This document shows positions 31,905 to 43,400 of a stretch of 64,000 bases of DNA, piece by piece; position 1 is the first letter of the stretch; each line of letters starts with the position of its first letter. The notes under the pieces were generated by a model. The model was not told the origin of the DNA, did no database searches, and saw only the letters and a list, made by a program, of their open reading frames with translations. Position numbers and translations under genes: made by a program. The stretch is from Tanypteryx hageni (Eukaryota; Arthropoda; Insecta; Odonata; Petaluridae): NCBI GenBank assembly GCA_028673005.1, contig CM054117.1, positions 1,612,001 to 1,676,000 on the forward strand, written 5' to 3'.

Positions 31905-33216
31905 ACTGTGTTAAAGATTCATACGCGCTAGTCTCTGAGCCGATTCGGGCATGTAGCAAACACCACAGTGATCCAGTTGTGCCCTGCACGATTCGATATT
32001 CGGCTGTAGGTCAACGAAGTCCACTCCCAAGTCCCAACAGAAATTCCACAGCCTTCGGTTCAGACAGTTAACACTACTCAAAACCTCAGAACCGCGGTCA
32101 ATCCTAGGGACTATACTGCAGACAGTAAGTCACATGTCAGAACCCGACCTATCTCGGACATGAGCAACCTCAGAGGCCAAGTCCTTAAAATAACTTAAAA
32201 TCTCCTCGGATCCGCGCTTCTACTCGCTATTAGTCCCAACATGGCTCACCACTCACAGCCGAGTGCAACCTGTCACCACTACCGCTTCTATCAGGGGAGT
32301 CGGTAGTGTAGTCGTAATGGTGTCGGCCGGACCATGATCTCCTAAAAGTGACACCCGTTTCGAATCCTTATGAGGAATTTTTCCGAAGGACGCCTTATTT
32401 GTGTGCGGTGGTACTAAGGTGACGAGGAAGAGCCAAAGAGAAAACGAACCTCTCTCGAGGGGCGCGCTAAAATCGACACTCCGTCCTTCGGACGGGACGT
32501 TAAGCAGTTGGTGTTCTTCGTAAGAGCAAGCAAATGCCGGCACCGGGTTTCTCTCCTCCCTTCCCGCCCGGTTATTCATTGCACTACCTCTGAGATACCC
32601 ATTGTACATAAGGCAAGAGGCGAATCACCTGGGCACAGAAACAGAAACGTAGAATTCCGCTCCTCTCACCGTGTTGGTCACCTGCGGCACCGTGCCTCCT
32701 TGATATACATCTGGAGAAGACCCGCTCTTCAACTCCCTCCCGGTGGGCATTGGATAACAGGGGTGCCATCACCCGCCGAACGTTAGTGCTACCTAACACT
32801 AACAACCCCTTCTTCCCAACCACACTTCCCTTGGTGCCGACCACCAACGAAGAGACGGGAGGGCGCAATGTTCGTGGAGTCGTCCTCCGACAACACCTCG
32901 AACCTATACTGACAGGAAGAGGGTCCGCCGATGCTTTTCCACCTCCCTCACTACGTAGCACCACCCCACGATCCTCCCGATTGGACACCACTCTCCACTC
33001 ATCGGATTTCCCAGCCCGAGGGCCTTCAGCCCGCGGTAAGTAGTCGGGGGCAACCCCGATCGCTCTACCGGCTACCGCACCCAGGCGAATCTGAGCCGGC
33101 AATTTGGCGCGGCGAGTTTTCAGGGACGAACTCGCACCCCCTCCCCCCCATACGAGCCAAAGCTGCCTTGGACCTTTCCACCCTCTGGAAGTCCGCAACC
33201 GCAACTTATCTTTCAT
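31905..33216 (-). pseudogene. CR1-b ORF1 with SGNH-esterase-like domain, interrupted by a SINE
   Basis: CR1-group LINEs often carry an esterase domain in ORF1 that may aid retrotransposition. On the minus strand a 210-aa open frame (33216-32584) contains LLVLGSTNVRRVMAPLLSNA (the usual catalytic GDS block reads GST) and EGVEERVFSRCISR. After the SINE, the reading resumes as VVSHVGTN (HVGTND block), SEEILSYFKDLASEV, SIVPRIDRG, LNRRLWNFCWDLGVDFVDL and ESAQRLARMNL, ending near 31905. The order is that of the esterase domain. The substituted block and the SINE make it inactive. Confidence 0.72.
32292..32653 (+). mobile_element. tRNA-derived SINE, copy 1, inside CR1-b ORF1
   Basis: The head has an A-box-like TAGTGTAGTCGTAATGGTGTCGG and a B-box-like CGTTTCGAATCC. 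The body includes CCTTCGGACGGGACGTTAAG, GCAAATGCCGGCACC, CGGTTATTCATTGCA and CCTCTGAGATACCCAT, ending in CAGAAACAGAAAC. The copy at 39052-39388 shares this body in the same order. It lies between two halves of the CR1-b esterase region, so it inserted later. Exact ends and target-site duplication are not certain. Confidence 0.78.
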
Positions 33217-34640
33217 TATATCATAAAATCACAGGTTCTATCCATGATATAAGCTTGTGTATTCTTTAAATAAACTGTAGAAGGAGAAACTACTTTACCT
33301 ATCAGTGCAAACATACGACTATCTTCCGGAAAATGGTTAGTGAAATCTACGAATTACTATTGTTGCAAGTTATTCATTGGTACTAAATAATTTCTTTCGT
33401 AAACACAATTTTATTATTCTTACAGCCAGGAAAATAATTTCTCACTTTAACTTCAGTTTAACCCAAAACTTCAAAAGGACGAGGAACGCGGAAAAGGAGC
33501 GATAACTTTTTCAAGCAATAAAGCGAGGGTATGTGAAAGAGAACTTTCTTTCACCGAAATCCCTCGGCAACAAATTCTCGCGATAGTCTCCACGCCGGCG
33601 ATGGAAACCGACCCAAATGAAATTTGAATAAGGTTAAAAAACGAAGAAGTGGAGTGGAAGGATAGTAGATGGCTGCGCACTTACTTTTGGTCACATTCAC
33701 AATTAGAGCAGCGAGGAAACGGTAAATATTCATTAGGGAAACGACCGGGGGTTATAAGTGGTAGTGGCGTCCCGCGCCGTGAAGAGTGGCGAGAGAAAGG
33801 GGTCGCATTTGGAAGGGATTTCGTAGTGAGAGAGAGAGAGAGAGAGAGCGATTAAATGGGACGCTGTATGAGAAGAGAGAGCGATTAAATGGGACACTGT
33901 ATGAGAAGCATTGTTGCACAAGATGATTTGTCGAGGGATAGAGAGACGGAGCATGATCGGGAACAGTTTAACAGTAGTGAGAAGTGGATAAAAGCATACT
34001 GTACGATATAAAAATCCTAATTCGGTTGAACTATGGCACATAATGTAATATATAAAAACTACTTCTCGCGCGGAGCTACCGATTATAAAAGAAACGGAAA
34101 ATAATCCAAACTGCAATAGTTGAATTTAAGTTTACAAAGCATTCATATTTGCCTCCTCAAGACATTGATATTCCAAAATTATACTTCGCTATTAATTTTA
34201 TTGTGAAATTCTGACATATAAATAATTAACTATAGAATGGAAAAAATAATAAGTATTGTAATTACAGCATTCAATGTTACTTATAAAGAGGAACAGGCTA
34301 TATTACTTTTCTCATAAGTAGGCAATTGTGTCATGAAAAAGAATCATAGGCGAAAACACGTTTGGCCATCTGCTTTTGGAAAATTCTCTACTTTAATATT
34401 TTAGGTGTTCATAATAGGATTATCGCAAATAGGTCACCAAAATTAAAAGCGGTAATTATTCTTAATGCTTCTCACTAATTGCGCACACTCAACCCGGACA
34501 TTTTGCTACAAAAATTAGTAACGTGATGATTGATGAGCATTATTTATTTTTATATTAATATATTTTAGATATCTCATAAAAAGCCTTCACCAGCCTTTTA
34601 CAGTGAGCATAATGTCAATAACAAAGACAATTACATACAA
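33217..34640. other. unassigned DNA with a (GA)n tract and a 33-bp tandem duplication
   Basis: A (GA)n tract at 33829-33848 runs into two 33-bp copies (33842-33874 and 33875-33907) that differ at one base. The rest is AT-rich and has no recognised gene. Confidence 0.6.
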
Positions 34641-34647
34641 CCTTGCA

Positions 34648-34726
34648 CTCGGCAGGATTTGAACGCTTGACCCCGACAATGGGAGACATACATGCTAGTC
34701 ACCCCTCTACAACACCGTAAAATACA
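34648..34726 (-). repeat. tRNA-like sequence (SINE head)
   Basis: On the minus strand: GGTGTTGTAGAGGGGTGACTAGC (A-box-like), CTCCCATTG, then GTTCAAATCC (B-box-like) and TGCCGAGTGCAAGG. The spacing is tRNA-like but the stems do not pair as a real tRNA and a body follows. It is read as the head of another tRNA-derived SINE. Confidence 0.5.
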
Positions 34727-34929
34727 TAAAATTCAGAAGTACATAATTAAAATTGCATAACTTAGTAATATACTATCATAATAGGTTTGATACTCTAGCT
34801 TTTCTGCGATCTCTTTTATATTTACTCATCGACATAAATAAGTCTACGAAAATACTTGAGAGCAAATCCCGTAATGAAGAGAGAAGGAAACGGGAAGAAA
34901 GAGAGGAAGTGTTATGGAGAGGAAAATGG

Positions 34930-35925
34930 GAGGAGAATGGTGGAGAGGGGAAGGGAGGGAGAGGGGAAGGGAGGGAGAGGGGAAGGGAGGGAGAGGGGAA
35001 GGGAGGGAGAGGGGAAGGGAGGGAGAGGGGAAGGTAGGGAGAGAGGAAGGGAGGGAGAGGGGAAGAGAGGGAGAGGGGAAGGGATGGGGAGTGAAAGGGA
35101 GGGAGAGGGGAAGGGAGGGAGAGGGGAAGGGAAGGGGAGAGGAAGGGTGGGAGCGGGGAAGGGAGGGAGAGGGGAAGAGAGGGAGAGGGGAAGGGAGGGA
35201 GAGGGTAAGAGATGGAGAGGGGAAGGGAGGGAGAGTGGAAGGAATGGAGAAGGGAAGGGAGGGAGAGGGGAAGTGAGGGAGAGGGGAAGGGAGGGATAGG
35301 AAGGGAGAGGGGGAGGGAAAGGGAGGGAGAGGGAGGGAGAGGAGGGAGAGGGAGGGAGAGGGAGGTAGAGGGAGGGAGAGGGAGGGAGAGGGGAAGGCAG
35401 GGAGAGGAAGGGAGGGAGCGGGGAAGGGAAGGAGAGGGGAAGAGAGGGAGAGTGGAAGGGAGGGATAGGGCAAGGGAGGGAGAGGGGAAGGGAGGGAGAG
35501 GGGAAGGGAGGGAGAGGGGAAGGGAGAGAGAGGGGAAGGGAGGGAGAGTGGATGGGAGGAAGAGGGGAAGGGAGGGAGAGTGGAAGGGAGGGAGAGGGGG
35601 AAGGGAGGGAGAGTGGAAGGGAGGGAGCGGGGAAGGGAGGGAGAGGGGAAGGGAGGGAGAGGGGAAGGGAGGGAGAGGGGAAGGGAGGGAGAGTGGAAGG
35701 GAGGGATCGGGGAAGGGAGGGAGAGGGGAAGGGAGGGAGAGGGGAAGGGAGGGAGAGGGGAAGGGAGGGAGAGTGGAAGGGAGGGATCGGGGAAGGGAGG
35801 GAGAGGGAAAGGGAGGGAGAGGGGAAGGGAGGGAGAGGGGAAGGGAGGGAGAGGGGAAGGGAGAGAGAGGGGAAGGGAGGGAGAGTGGATGGGAGGGAGA
35901 GGGGAAGGGAGGGAGAGTGGAAGGG
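34930..35925 (+). repeat. polypurine minisatellite, 16-bp unit GGGAGGGAGAGGGGAA
   Basis: About 1 kb of G/A-only plus strand built from a 16-bp unit, with variants in GGAGAGTGGAAG and a shorter 10-bp phase (GGGAGGGAGA) at about 35300-35395. The unit contains G-runs able to form G-quadruplexes, and the polypurine strand could form triplex DNA. Long low-complexity frames exist in all phases and are not genes. Confidence 0.95.
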
Positions 35926-36240
35926 ATAGATAGATAGATAGATAATCGTCTTTATTCGGGCGAAATTTAGACCAGAAGGTCCATTCTTACATTTAACCCT
36001 TCGTCAATATAATAAATACAAGAAAAAGAATAAAATAAGCTATAACAAAATACATTATATAAACATTATGTACCTAAATCATACAAATTAAAAAGATAAA
36101 ATTTAATACAGATTTGTGTTTGTGGGGAAAACCTAGGTAAAAACAGACATGTCCTCCCTAGTAAAACCCACGCAGGAAAACACCCTCTAAGAAGGGGGGT
36201 GTGAAAAACCTGCGAAAACCCTAGATTGTGTACATATGGT
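35925..36240 (-). mobile_element. short retroposon with (GATA)n tail, copy 2
   Basis: The complement of this stretch matches 27753-28056: CTAGGGTTTTCGCAGG at one end, GTTAAATGTAAGA.TGGACCTT and CTAAATTTCGCCCGAATA at the other, then (TATC)n. Polypurine repeat of the same type lies on both sides (to 35925 and from about 36300), so it probably inserted into the array. The element may extend to about 36305. Confidence 0.75.
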
Positions 36241-36299
36241 AATACAAAACTACAACATTAAAAAGAAAGGAGTATGTACAGTGGGAGAGTTCGTATATA

Positions 36300-36465
36300 C
36301 AGCGTAATGGGAGGAGGGATGGAGAAGGGAAGGGAGGGAGAGGGGAAGGGAAGGAGAAGGGAAGGGAGGGAGAGGGGAAGGTATGGAGAGGGGAAGGGAG
36401 GGAGAGGGGAAGGTTTGGAGAGGGGAAGGGAGGGAGAGGGGAAGGGAGGGACAGGGGGAGAAGTG
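36300..36465 (+). repeat. polypurine minisatellite, continuation
   Basis: Same GGGAGGGAGAGGGGAA-type unit as 34930-35925, after the retroposon. It ends before a unique segment at 36470-36900 in which no gene is recognised. Confidence 0.9.
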
Positions 36466-37039
36466 AGTAAAGCAACTCCTTCCATCCCTAGCACTCGGAA
36501 AGAGATTGTACCATCGCCAGTAATCGAATCGGGAGCCAACCGAAAGGGCACGATTCTTCACCACGCCATTCAAACCCCCCGGAAAGATCGACAATCGAAT
36601 TTCCCGTCTCCCACTCGCCTCATCCCACCCACTTTCCTCCACTCCTACTTCAATCTACGGGTGAAAAGATATGAGAAGGAGATTCGTGGGAAACAAAGAT
36701 GGCTCGCGCGCCCCCCACACGTCCGGAGCGTTGTTCTGTCCCGAAGGGGCATTTAGTATAAACACAGAAGATGGAAAGAAACAACGAAGGCGAGGGAGAT
36801 GAGGATGATGGAGATATAGATACATGGGGGAAAAATGGACAAAATAACTGTTAAAATAATTAAATTGTGTAGGGAGAAGAGAGACGGTCGTTACACTATG
36901 GTGCCATTTTAAGTGGCAGTGGAAGGGATGAGGCGTCAGGAAGGGGATAGGGCGGAAGCAAGGCAGAGGGTGGCAGTGGGAGGAAAGAAGGCGGCAGGAG
37001 GGGGAAGGATGGAGCAGTAGGGGGCAGTAGGGGACAGTG

Positions 37040-37310
37040 GAAGGCAGTAGGTGACAGTAGGGAGTATTAGGGGGCAGGAGAGGGAAGGAGGGGAGGGGGT
37101 GGGAGCCGGAGGGGACCGTATGAAGCCGGAGGGGGCCGGAGGGGACCGGAAGGGGCCGGAGGGGGCCGGAGGGGGGAGGAGGAGGAAGAAGGGAGCAGGA
37201 AGGGGCAGGAGGGGGCTGGATGGGGCACGAGGGGGAAGGAGGGTAGGAGGGGGCTGGATGGGGTAGGAGGGGGCTGGATGGGGTAGGAGGGGGCTGGAGG
37301 GAGCAGGAGG
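37040..37310 (+). repeat. G-rich minisatellite (GGAGGGGGC-type units)
   Basis: Imperfect repeats such as GGAGGGGACCGGAAGGGGCC and GGAGGGGGCTGGATGGGGTA; the last type occurs three times from about 37235. Strong G-quadruplex potential on the plus strand. The proline-rich minus-strand frame through it is low-complexity and not a gene. Confidence 0.85.
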
Positions 37311-37990
37311 GAAGAAACCCTAAGGGGGATGGGGTCGGACCGAAGGAGGACAATGGAGAGAAGGGGAAGATAAAATCGAGTTTAAATTAAGAATAATAGT
37401 TCCTCTGCCACGCCTGCCCCTACTCCCATCCGAGTAGGGGTCGCACACGTAAAAGAGAGAGAGGGAGAGTGGGAGGGAGAAAGAAAATGCTATACGTTAA
37501 TTAGCAGAGGCGAACTTCATACATAACTATCCTGCCATCTCTGAAGCGGAGAGGGAAGTGCTACTCCGACGACCCCATACTTAAATGATTCTCGCAATCT
37601 CTTTCATATTACTTAAGTTCTCTTTCATCTCGTGCTATTCACATTCATCTTTTAATTCCCTGTATCTTCCAAATATCGTTACTACTACCTCCCCTAATCT
37701 TCGAAATACACTTACTACACTTTGATCACTATATATTTTAATTTTCTGAGGGAATACAAGACATATCATTCACTACCCATCGCACATTTATGCCAATTAT
37801 TCTTTCGTATCTCCGGTCTTGCCTCACTTCATGTGCCTTTTCTTCTTCAACATCTAAAAAGTTGGATATCACTTACCTATTCGAAATTAACGGGGTAATA
37901 TACATTGCACAAACTTGCTCACATAAATGTATACGTTTGGTCGACTGTGTACGATTACAAAAGAAACACGCTTATAAATTAAAGGCAACC
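37311..37990. other. unassigned DNA
   Basis: Transition from purine-rich to AT-rich sequence. No gene, RNA gene or structured repeat is recognised. Confidence 0.4.
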
Positions 37991-37999
37991 GTAGTTTAG

Positions 38000-38945
38000 C
38001 GTATATTTTAATGCCACCAGTCGATATTTAATAATTTTTGGACATGTGGCTTATTTACTATTATTTGTGACATAAAGCTGTATGATTGTATGTATTTTAA
38101 TCAAAATCCGTACAGACATTCTGTTTCAAAACATCCATGAATAATGTACCCTTAATTATTGCGCAATATCGTTCATCTCTTCCGAGTGTCTACTAAGATA
38201 TTATCTAAAAATATGATATAACATTCGATTTAATTTAGCCGCTGTAATAAGATTTTGAGTGGATCACGGCGGAGGCTTGACGTCATAGGTCTTAGGTAAG
38301 GTGGCTTAGCGTACATTTTAATGTCCCTGGACGCCATATAGTGATTTTAAGACATACTAGCTGCTTAGTGCAGCGTTGCTTGCAGCATCAATAAGATCTG
38401 TGCTTACTTCCTCCCGGCATGGTAAATGAATGCAATGGGGTCGGTTTATTTTTAGAAATATATTAGAAAATACTACAAAACTTTTCAACTATCTCCGGCG
38501 GTCCCGCATTTTATACCAGTTTCTTGTTCGGTCCTGAGATGGCAGTAATAGAAGGACCCACGACATAAATATTTTTCTATCAAAATTTTCTGTTCAAATT
38601 ATGTTTTGCGACAAATGCTGCTATTAGATATTCGTACCACTTTACTTTAATGATTTTACGACATAAATGTAATGTATTGGAAATCAAGAATGTTAATGGG
38701 TATAATTATTAAAAATGCATGTCAAAATACTTATCAGTGACACCTGGTGGAGAACACTTATACTATCTCCGATGGTCCCTCATATTAGGTTATATCAGTT
38801 CATTTGACTGCCAAGAGATGGCAGTATGGTAAAATCACACGACAATTGTATTTTTTTAACAAAATCTTCTATTAGGATTTCCAACAATTGCTTTTATTAG
38901 ATACTCGTAGTGGTTTAAATTTAATGTTTTAGGCGATGTTTGCAA
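38000..38945 (+). repeat. dispersed AT-rich repeat with internal direct duplication
   Basis: Two related blocks, about 38480-38650 and 38752-38940, share CTATCTCCG.YGGTCCC, GAGATGGCAGTA, ATTAGATA.TCGTA and TTTAATG in the same order, about 270 bp apart. The part at 38030-38165 resembles 40800-40930 (TGTGGCTTA-like start, GATTTTAATCAAA). The family is unknown. Confidence 0.5.
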
Positions 38946-39051
38946 CAAAAAAGTATAAATACTTTTAATAAAATTTTGATAAGGTAGTTAACAGGTCATG
39001 GATCAGTGTTATCCAATCAGGGCCCGTTTCAGTTGAAAATTAAGTGTAAGC

Positions 39052-39388
39052 TCTTGGAGTGCCGGTGGTGTATTGGTTAGGACGCTGACTGCTACTCGCC
39101 TGCTGCTTGAAAAGGCAGCGGGCGCAAATCCAGCGCAAGTAGGATTTTTCCAATGTCGCCCGGCTCCCTGTTGTTTGAGGAGACCGCGCAAATTCAGCTG
39201 CTCCGTCCCTCGGAAGGGACGTTAAGACGTTGGCCACCCTGGTGTTCTTCGTTAGAGCAGGCAAATGCCGGCACCTGGTTTCCCTCCTCCCTTCCCCGGT
39301 TATTCATTGCAATACCTCTGAGATACCCATTTGTGCAGTAAGAGAGGCGAATTGGCTGGGCACTCAAACAAACAAACATGTGTAAGCG
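39052..39388 (+). mobile_element. tRNA-derived SINE, copy 2
   Basis: Head: GGTGGTGTATTGGTTAGGAC (A-box-like) and GGGCGCAAATCCAGC (B-box-like). Body from about 39205: CCTCGGAAGGGACGTTAAG, GCAAATGCCGGCACC, CGGTTATTCATTGCA, CCTCTGAGATACCCAT, ending in CAAACAAACAAAC. The body matches copy 1 (32292-32653), whereas the head is clearly different. It would be transcribed by RNA polymerase III and mobilised by a LINE; it codes for no protein. Confidence 0.8.
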
Positions 39389-39539
39389 GGATAAAAATTT
39401 GCAGCCCCTCTGCATATGAAAGATAGGAAAGATTATAAACTATATACTTGACAATGAAAATAAATTTATTTTACACATTAAAAAAATATATTACATCACA
39501 TACCTATATTCAGAACCAATAAATAACAAATTCAATGAA

Positions 39540-40720
39540 AAATTTATTGAAGAGAGTAAATGCCTGTACAAAGAACTAAAATCTCTTAATTTTGCCACTG
39601 TTTATATTATCGCTCAGCATATTTATAGATAGCAGCTTTGTAAGCCAACTTTACGAAAAGGGCTAGATTAAGTTTATTTTACGGGCTTTTTACGGGTAAA
39701 ATCATTGATCAATTCCTCGTATTTTAATTTTGACACTATTTCACTTTCTATATAAATTAAATCCAAATTTGTCAGTCTCTCTTAAGACAGAAGAACGCAA
39801 ATATATTTTCATCAATTTCCGCTTTCAAAAACTATTTTCTGCTGCTGAAACCGTTACGGGAATAGTAAGTAATATACGAAATGCTACCCATGTATTCGGA
39901 AATAAATCCTCAAAATTGTTCTGTGAGATAAATTTCAACACTAATACTGGGTTGTTATTTACTTCGGGTAGAATAATTTGCAGCATCCTAAGTTCTTCTA
40001 AAAGTTCTCCACCGTCTATGTCTGATAAAGTATCGCTCTTAAGGGATTTCTCAAAACCAAAACAAAGTGTTTTCAAATCAACGTAATTGTGATTCTTGAC
40101 ATTTTTTATTTCGTATAGAAATTTCCACAATTCATTATGCTGATATAGCTGCTGAAATCAGACATTTAGAGAGGAAATTGTAGTATCTACAATCGGAAGG
40201 GAAAAAGTTGTGCGAAAACTATCGTCTGGTGGTCCGGATACTTCATCTTTTACCTCGTAATAAAAAACAAAATTTTTTGTCGACGACGAGGAACATATAA
40301 TTTCCATTCAACTTCAGAGATACCCAATTCATCTGTAATAGTTTTTGCTTTTTAATTTGGCTGATGAAAATCCATTTTCCCGATATTCCGTTAAATAATC
40401 TTTCACAGAGTTAATCAGTATGATAGTGGTATCTATATTGGCTGAAAAAGACTGCATTTGTTTACTTACGATGTTTATCTTATTTATAATCTCATACCAA
40501 ATAATAACTAGAGTCATTTCTCCCGCCATAAAATCTGCTTATACGTTTATATGTTCCAATAAAGAAGTTAAGGAAAATTAACAATGCATTGCGTCGGCTT
40601 CTATCAAACAATGTAAAACTTTGAAACTGTCCTTTTTCTGCCCCATCGAGGTGGCGCCCGTAAGCGGTTGCTTACATCACTTATGCCTGAAACCGGCCAT
40701 GTGTCCAATAAACATTCGGG
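39540..40720 (-). pseudogene. hAT transposase remnant, ZMYM1-like C-terminal half
   Basis: Proteins of this type descend from hAT transposases and end in a dimerisation region. On the minus strand, 40529-40329 (SFSANIDTTIILINSVKDYLTEYRENGFSSAK) and 40130-39825 (KSDTLSDIDGGELLEELRMLQ, LFPNTWVAFRILLTIPVTVSAAENSF) follow the ZMYM1-like order. The last is the conserved hAT C-terminal block, and in another frame it continues with LTNLDLIYIESEIVSKL. N-terminal zinc finger and most of the catalytic region are missing or unreadable. The GC-richer block GGTGGCGCCCGTAAGCGG at about 40651 may be near the element's end. Confidence 0.75.
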
Positions 40721-40769
40721 AACAAAATACAATGTTAAATGCGCTGACCCGATACGGTCGCATATTATA

Positions 40770-41230
40770 GATGTAAAGTGTCATCAGTGTTTTCTGACAC
40801 ACTGGCAAAACGCATTTAATATGTAGATATGGCTTACGTAATATTATTTATGACATCAGGCTCTACAATTGGATTGATTTTAATCAAATTCTATGCAGCC
40901 ATTTCTGAGTAAATAAAATTATCTAAAAATCACCAAGAATAAACTACCCTTTATTATAGAGCAATATCATTTTTATGAAAAAGGGTCTGCTAAAATGTTA
41001 GTTGCATAAACGCGAGATAACAGATTTTATGTACGTGTTTGGGCCTTAGAACCGCGAACAGACAGACAGACTGACAGGTAGACGAACAGACAGCCGGAAT
41101 GGCGAAAACCACTTCTATGGCCTCAGGGACATCTAAAATATGTATTTCCATCACAATCTCGAGGGTCGAATTTTTCACGATTACGATAGTTTCTCAATGC
41201 ACCATGTATATGAGAAAGTAAAAAAATCAG
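40770..41230 (+). repeat. dispersed repeat with GACAGACAGAC block and GAAAGTAAAAA end
   Basis: This starts with sequence related to 38030-38165 and runs through ACAGACAGACAGACTGACAG to CACGATTACGATAGTTTCTC and GAAAGTAAAAA. The composition looks like a dispersed non-coding repeat; a short minus-strand frame through it is not gene-like. Confidence 0.45.
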
Positions 41231-41289
41231 TTTCAAAATATAAACATTCGTCTCTCATTCTTCCTAAAACCTCTACATTTCTCAAAAGT

Positions 41290-41815
41290 AGCTTATGATC
41301 TCCCCACCACCGTCCTTCCCCTCCCTCCCAAACCTCCATTTCTCATCTCCCTCCCTCACCTCTCTCCAAACCCTCACTCCCTCGCCTCCCTCCCTCCCAC
41401 ACTCGCTCACCTCCCTCACTCCCTACCTCCCTTCCTCAACTTCCTCCCTCCATCACCTCTCTCCCCCGCCTCCTTCCCTCCCTCCCTCCCTCCCACACTC
41501 GCTCATCTCCCTCACACCCTAACTCCCTCCCTCATCTCCCTCCCTCCATCACCTCCCTCCCTCCCTCCATTCCTTCCTCCCTTCCTCCCACCCTCCTTCT
41601 CTGACCTCCCTCCAACCCCTCATCTCTATTTCTACCTCACACCTTCCCTCACCTCCCTCCCTACCTACTTCCCTCTCCTCCCTCCCCAGCTACTTCCCTC
41701 TCCTTCCTCCCTACCTCCTTCCCTCACCTCCCTCCCTACCTTCCTCCCGCACCTCCCTCCCTCACCTCCTTCCCTCACCTCCCTCCCTCAACCTACGTCC
41801 CTACCTATTTAGAGA
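41290..41815 (+). repeat. polypyrimidine repeat (CTCCCTCC-type)
   Basis: About 0.5 kb of imperfect CTCCCTCCCTCACCTCC-like units, C/T-rich on the plus strand. No fixed unit length. Frames across it are low-complexity. Confidence 0.9.
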
Positions 41816-43400
41816 AACCGGTGTGCAAAGAAATTTGAGTGCAAGGTATATACTTGTTCTCATCTTCTACAATACGTGTAATATCTCTTACTACAACGTT
41901 GAGCCGAGGTCATTACATTATACTGATTAAGAATATCTAAGAAAACTGAGAAATCATATGCTCAGCTGCAGGAAGAAACAAGTACCGATTATAATTTATA
42001 AGATAGTGAGACATGGAGAATTTACGTGTCTAAAATTATTCACAGCCTCACTAGAAGTAGGGATAAATACGTTTGAATGCGATGAATAAAGTATGCAGGA
42101 AACTTAAGAACACCAGATTCACCCAGGAATGGCTGTTCCCATGATACTGTTTGCAGCAATCCCAGAAGGAAGGAAGGAAGTTCTGTATCGTGCAACAAGT
42201 GTAGATGGCCTTAAAATGAATTTTAATAAATATATTTTCTGTATAACACCTTCACAAGCCCGTGAACATATATTTTTTGGGCAAAACCCGAAATGCGGGA
42301 AAATCTAGATATTCTCAGGTATTTTGGGGCAAGCTCCGAAATTCTTTGCAGAAAATGCAATTTTTCTGGATTTTACCGTGCAAATTGCGATGAGACCACA
42401 TATTTTTGGGCAAACCTTGATGTGGCGCGGATCCTACATTGGCGGAAAAAGTGACAATTTGATCCACAATTTCAGCAATCATTCCCACGTTCTTTATGAT
42501 CCTCGGTGACCGTAGCGAGAGCGGAACTTGTTTGTGTCGACTTTGCATCCGAAAAAGCGAACTCAGCAACCACGATCTCTGAAGCTTCGGGAGGAGGTCT
42601 ATAAGTGAGCCGCCGCGCCTCTATTTCTTCGACGCCGCGCCTGGCATTCATCAAATCCCCCCAGCTACAGAACACTTTATCCACCAGATGGGATAGCTAG
42701 GATACAGATTGCTATATACCAATTCCACCAATTCGTCTTCTACTAGAGGGCGCCTAAGGCGACGGTTCATGGCTGCGAGGCGTTCCGGCACATTTTTTCC
42801 CGCTATTTTAGCCCATCAAATAAGAAACTCTATTTTTTGTAAAGCGCAAAAAAATATATAAGTTAAGTTAATGCATAGAACCAAACTTTGATTTCAACAG
42901 ACACTACTTTTGAAAGGCAAGACGGAAGAAACGAATGACACCCGATATTCACTATCTGACGTTCAGCGTCAGACTGACCCCTACTTTAATTATTTTGGAC
43001 TTTTCCATCTCACAAGACGATATTTGGTTGTCTGCGCATTATTAGGTTTTTCAGCAGTAGGCTGCAGTAGATGCTATTAAACATTTGACAAAGAGCGGTG
43101 CCAATTTCACATGTTATGATATCTTACAAGTTTTCCTTAGTGTTCTGTGTCGTGTTTGTCATTATTAGGAGTGTGTTGAAAGCTTCTGTTGGTGTGTAAC
43201 TACTACGAACCAACCTGTAATGAGATTAATAGTAACAGCTGTTTTTTATTACAATGAATTTTAAATGAATCTTACAACAATGCCGTGCCGAAATTTATAT
43301 AGCCATGATTAAATAGTACTGTTCACCAATGTTCAGAATCAGTGTCGTTTATTCCGTGTTTTGATTCATTTCTCTGCCTCGGAAGGTTGTACCTGCCCAT
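41816..43400. other. unassigned DNA
   Basis: AT-rich. A 70-aa minus-strand frame at 42684-42472 with a less biased composition cannot be assigned and has no visible start signal or neighbours that would support it. Confidence 0.4.

Larger units (their letters stand above)
29216..33216 (-). mobile_element. CR1-b: CR1-type LINE with ORF1 and ORF2, decayed
   Basis: A second, longer CR1-like LINE lies upstream of CR1-a on the same strand. ORF1 (33216 to about 31905) encodes an esterase-like region; ORF2 (about 31802 to 29230) encodes endonuclease and RT. It appears to lose its 3' end where CR1-a begins (about 29215), so CR1-a may have inserted into it. The RT core differs in sequence from CR1-a, so these are two subfamilies. 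A tRNA-SINE interrupts ORF1. Confidence 0.75.

Noticed and set aside
34844..35937. Long Gly/Arg/Glu-rich and Ser/Pro/Leu-rich frames in the purine array
   Set aside because: They follow mechanically from the 16-bp G/A repeat, occur in several frames and both strands, and show no protein-like composition or start context.
36655..37353. 232-aa proline-rich minus-strand frame
   Set aside because: Mostly translates the G-rich minisatellite at 37040-37310; no conserved domain.
42472..42684. 70-aa minus-strand frame
   Set aside because: No recognisable domain, no splice context, isolated.
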